Positions 62,789-64,000 of a stretch of DNA of 64,000 nucleotides are shown here, in pieces. The DNA comes from Streptomyces shenzhenensis (GTDB lineage Bacteria; Actinomycetota; Actinomycetes; Streptomycetales; Streptomycetaceae). Position 1 is the stretch's first letter. Every line of letters begins with the position of its first letter. The translations under genes were made by a program, and so were the position numbers. The stretch lies in contig NZ_PENI01000003.1 of the NCBI RefSeq assembly GCF_003688995.1, positions 248,001 through 312,000 of the forward strand. The letters run 5' to 3'. A model generated the notes under the pieces. The model was not told where the DNA came from. It searched no databases and worked only from the letters and a program-made list of their open reading frames with translations.

Positions 62789-63355
62789 ATGGCGATAGCG
62801 CAGCCCGAGCGGGGCGGGCTGCTGCCCGAACGCACGGGCCCCCATCGCGGAACACTCGCCACCACCGCCTGCATGGAGACACTGCAGGTCGGCTATCTGC
62901 ACGCGGTCGCCGCCGCCGCGGGCTGCTCGTTGTCCCAGCCGTTCCCGGACAACGGCATCGACTGGCACGTCAGCCACAGCGCCCCCGGACACACCGTCGA
63001 CGACGAGGTGACCATCAAGGTGCAGCTCAAGTGCACCTACCAGATCGCGCCCAACCCACCGGGCCGCTTCTTCTCCTTCACCCTCGACAACGACCACCTG
63101 CGCAAGCTCGCCCGTACCCCCGTCTCGGTGCACAAGATCCTGGTCGTGATGCTCGTCCCGCGCTCCCAGGACGACTGGCTGCGCGCCAGTCACGACCGGC
63201 TCGACCTGCGGCACTGCTGCTACTGGGTGAACCTGGCCGGGCAGCCGGTCACCGGCCGGCACCGGACCACCGTGCGCATCCCCACCGCGCGCATCTTCGA
63301 CGACCGGGCGCTGTGCGAGATCATGACGCGGGTCGGGACGGGAGGCAGACCATGA
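62789..63355 (+). CDS. DUF4365 domain protein
   Basis: This 188-residue protein matches the DUF4365 pattern: LQVGYLHAVAAAAGCSLSQP, NGIDWHVSH, EVTIKVQLKCTYQI, and PVSVHKILVVMLVPR. The alternation of an acidic residue (NGIDW), a strand and VQLKCT resembles the D-ExK arrangement of restriction-like nucleases, so nuclease activity is conceivable but unproven. ATG 62789 follows GGAAGG. Its stop overlaps the next gene's ATG, which indicates a joint function. Confidence 0.72.
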   Translation: MAIAQPERGGLLPERTGPHRGTLATTACMETLQVGYLHAVAAAAGCSLSQPFPDNGIDWHVSHSAPGHTVDDEVTIKVQLKCTYQIAPNPPGRFFSFTLDNDHLRKLARTPVSVHKILVVMLVPRSQDDWLRASHDRLDLRHCCYWVNLAGQPVTGRHRTTVRIPTARIFDDRALCEIMTRVGTGGRP

Positions 63356-64000
63356 GGCACCGTCCGACCGATGAGCCCCTGCGGGAGGTCAGGCCGCACC
63401 CCGTCGACGCCCACGGGAACCACCTGCCCGAGCCCGCGGGACTCGACCCCGCCACCGTCGACCCCGCGGTGCTCAGCGCCCTGCTGCACCGGCACGGCTG
63501 GCAGCGCCGCGGTGGCGCCGGCGGGCGGTACGGCCGCTGGACCCCGCCGGGCCCGGGCAACGGCGGGACCAGCCTGCTCGTGCCCGAGAGCCGGGCCTTC
63601 CCCGACAGCGAGGACCTGCTCGCCGAGGCCCTCGTCGCGCTCGCCCGCAGCGGTACGCCCTCCGCGCGCGAGGTGCTCGTCGGGCTCGCCGTGCCCAGTG
63701 ACGAGATCCACTGGTGGCGGGACGTGCCGAGCGGCCCTGCGGGTGCGGCGCCCTGGACGGTCGAGGAACAACTGCGCACCGCCGCCCGGCAGATGCTGCT
63801 CGCGGGCGCGCTCGCAGGGCGCGAACGCGCGGGCTACTACGGCGCCCGGCACCGCAGGTCGGCCGCCGCGATGCTGGCGGACGTCCTGGTCGGACCGGCG
63901 GCGCACGGCCACCTCACCGCCTTCGTCCCGGTGGACACCGGACGCCTCCTGTCCGTACGTCTGCACCAGGCCCTGCACGCCGTGCGCGAGGCGATCGACT
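63352..64000 (+). CDS. Unidentified protein, partial (runs off the window)
   Basis: The frame begins at ATG 63352, overlapping the DUF4365 stop, and stays open to the window end (216 residues seen). Recognisable stretches are LSALLHRHGWQRRGGAGGRY and TSLLVPESRAFPDSEDLLAEALVAL, the latter like an antitoxin or small hydrolase-binding segment, then a long helical stretch (WTVEEQLRTAARQMLLAGAL). I do not recognise a family. Coupling to DUF4365 suggests that the two proteins work together. Confidence 0.6.
   Translation, partial: MRHRPTDEPLREVRPHPVDAHGNHLPEPAGLDPATVDPAVLSALLHRHGWQRRGGAGGRYGRWTPPGPGNGGTSLLVPESRAFPDSEDLLAEALVALARSGTPSAREVLVGLAVPSDEIHWWRDVPSGPAGAAPWTVEEQLRTAARQMLLAGALAGRERAGYYGARHRRSAAAMLADVLVGPAAHGHLTAFVPVDTGRLLSVRLHQALHAVREAID

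Overview
The window is a high-GC actinobacterial chromosome segment, almost certainly Streptomyces. It carries ssgB (a sporulation division protein of morphologically complex actinomycetes), uses GTG starts freely, has near-maximal third-position GC, and shows a gene order (argCJBDR, argGH, metNIQ, a cob cluster, tRNA cluster, ssgB) that I recall from the central part of streptomycete chromosomes. It looks like core chromosome rather than an accessory island. I see no insertion sequence, prophage, integrase or CRISPR array.

Layout. 1-2250: the 3' part of a MocR-like gene, an acetyltransferase, a histidine-phosphatase fold lacking its catalytic histidines, and a DUF6314 protein. 2602-6667: a probable surface-glycosylation operon (YfhO, GT2 glycosyltransferase, GtrA). 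6735-11729: the arginine operon argCJBDR with candidate ARG boxes, followed by five 69-bp tandem repeats. 12118-19424: a five-gene operon for flavin-based extracytosolic electron transfer (two ferric-reductase-like flavoproteins, two secreted FMN-binding proteins carrying DxxSGAT flavinylation motifs, and ApbE), divergent from an OmpR-type two-component pair, with paired 11-bp direct repeats between them. 19799-22156: an L,D-transpeptidase, a PNPOx-fold flavoprotein and a secreted protein with a duplicated domain. 22333-25063: argG and argH. 25247-28370: aldo/keto reductase, a TetR regulator with an obvious palindromic operator, and an MFS exporter. 28473-33362: PlsC-type acyltransferase, secreted GlpQ, a small sigma-like protein, an acetyltransferase, two small membrane proteins and a HAD phosphatase.

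33435-37274 is a methionine uptake operon (metN, metI and two tandem metQ genes), preceded by an unreported-looking 28-codon leader peptide ending RCMCRMCAC. 38181-44934 is a cobalamin cluster: CobL (CbiE-CbiT), a 1250-residue BluB-CobT fusion with a huge Pro/Ala/Glu-rich N-terminus, and CobA/CysG. 45033-49935 holds a SpoU methyltransferase, a membrane-anchored Ser/Thr kinase and small proteins. 49986-50440 is a minus-strand tRNA cluster (3x Val-GAC, Cys, Gly). 50618-56905 holds PabB/PabC, a double GNAT protein, a DsbA-like protein, small membrane proteins, a CGNR regulator, ssgB and a PGPGW membrane protein. 56996-64000 has two identical tRNA-Val(CAC) genes flanking a sugar ABC operon whose binding-protein gene is frameshifted, then an SRPBCC protein, a DEDDh exonuclease, a DUF4365 protein and an unfinished gene.

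Functional links: ArgR probably controls both arg blocks. CobA makes precorrin-2 for the corrin and siroheme routes, while CobL and BluB-CobT act later in B12 assembly; methionine uptake next door is metabolically related. Non-coding structure is unusually rich: tandem arrays at 11745, 19440 and 45894, a dispersed GCGCAGTTCC-type element at gene ends, and many perfect hairpins at transcription-unit borders.
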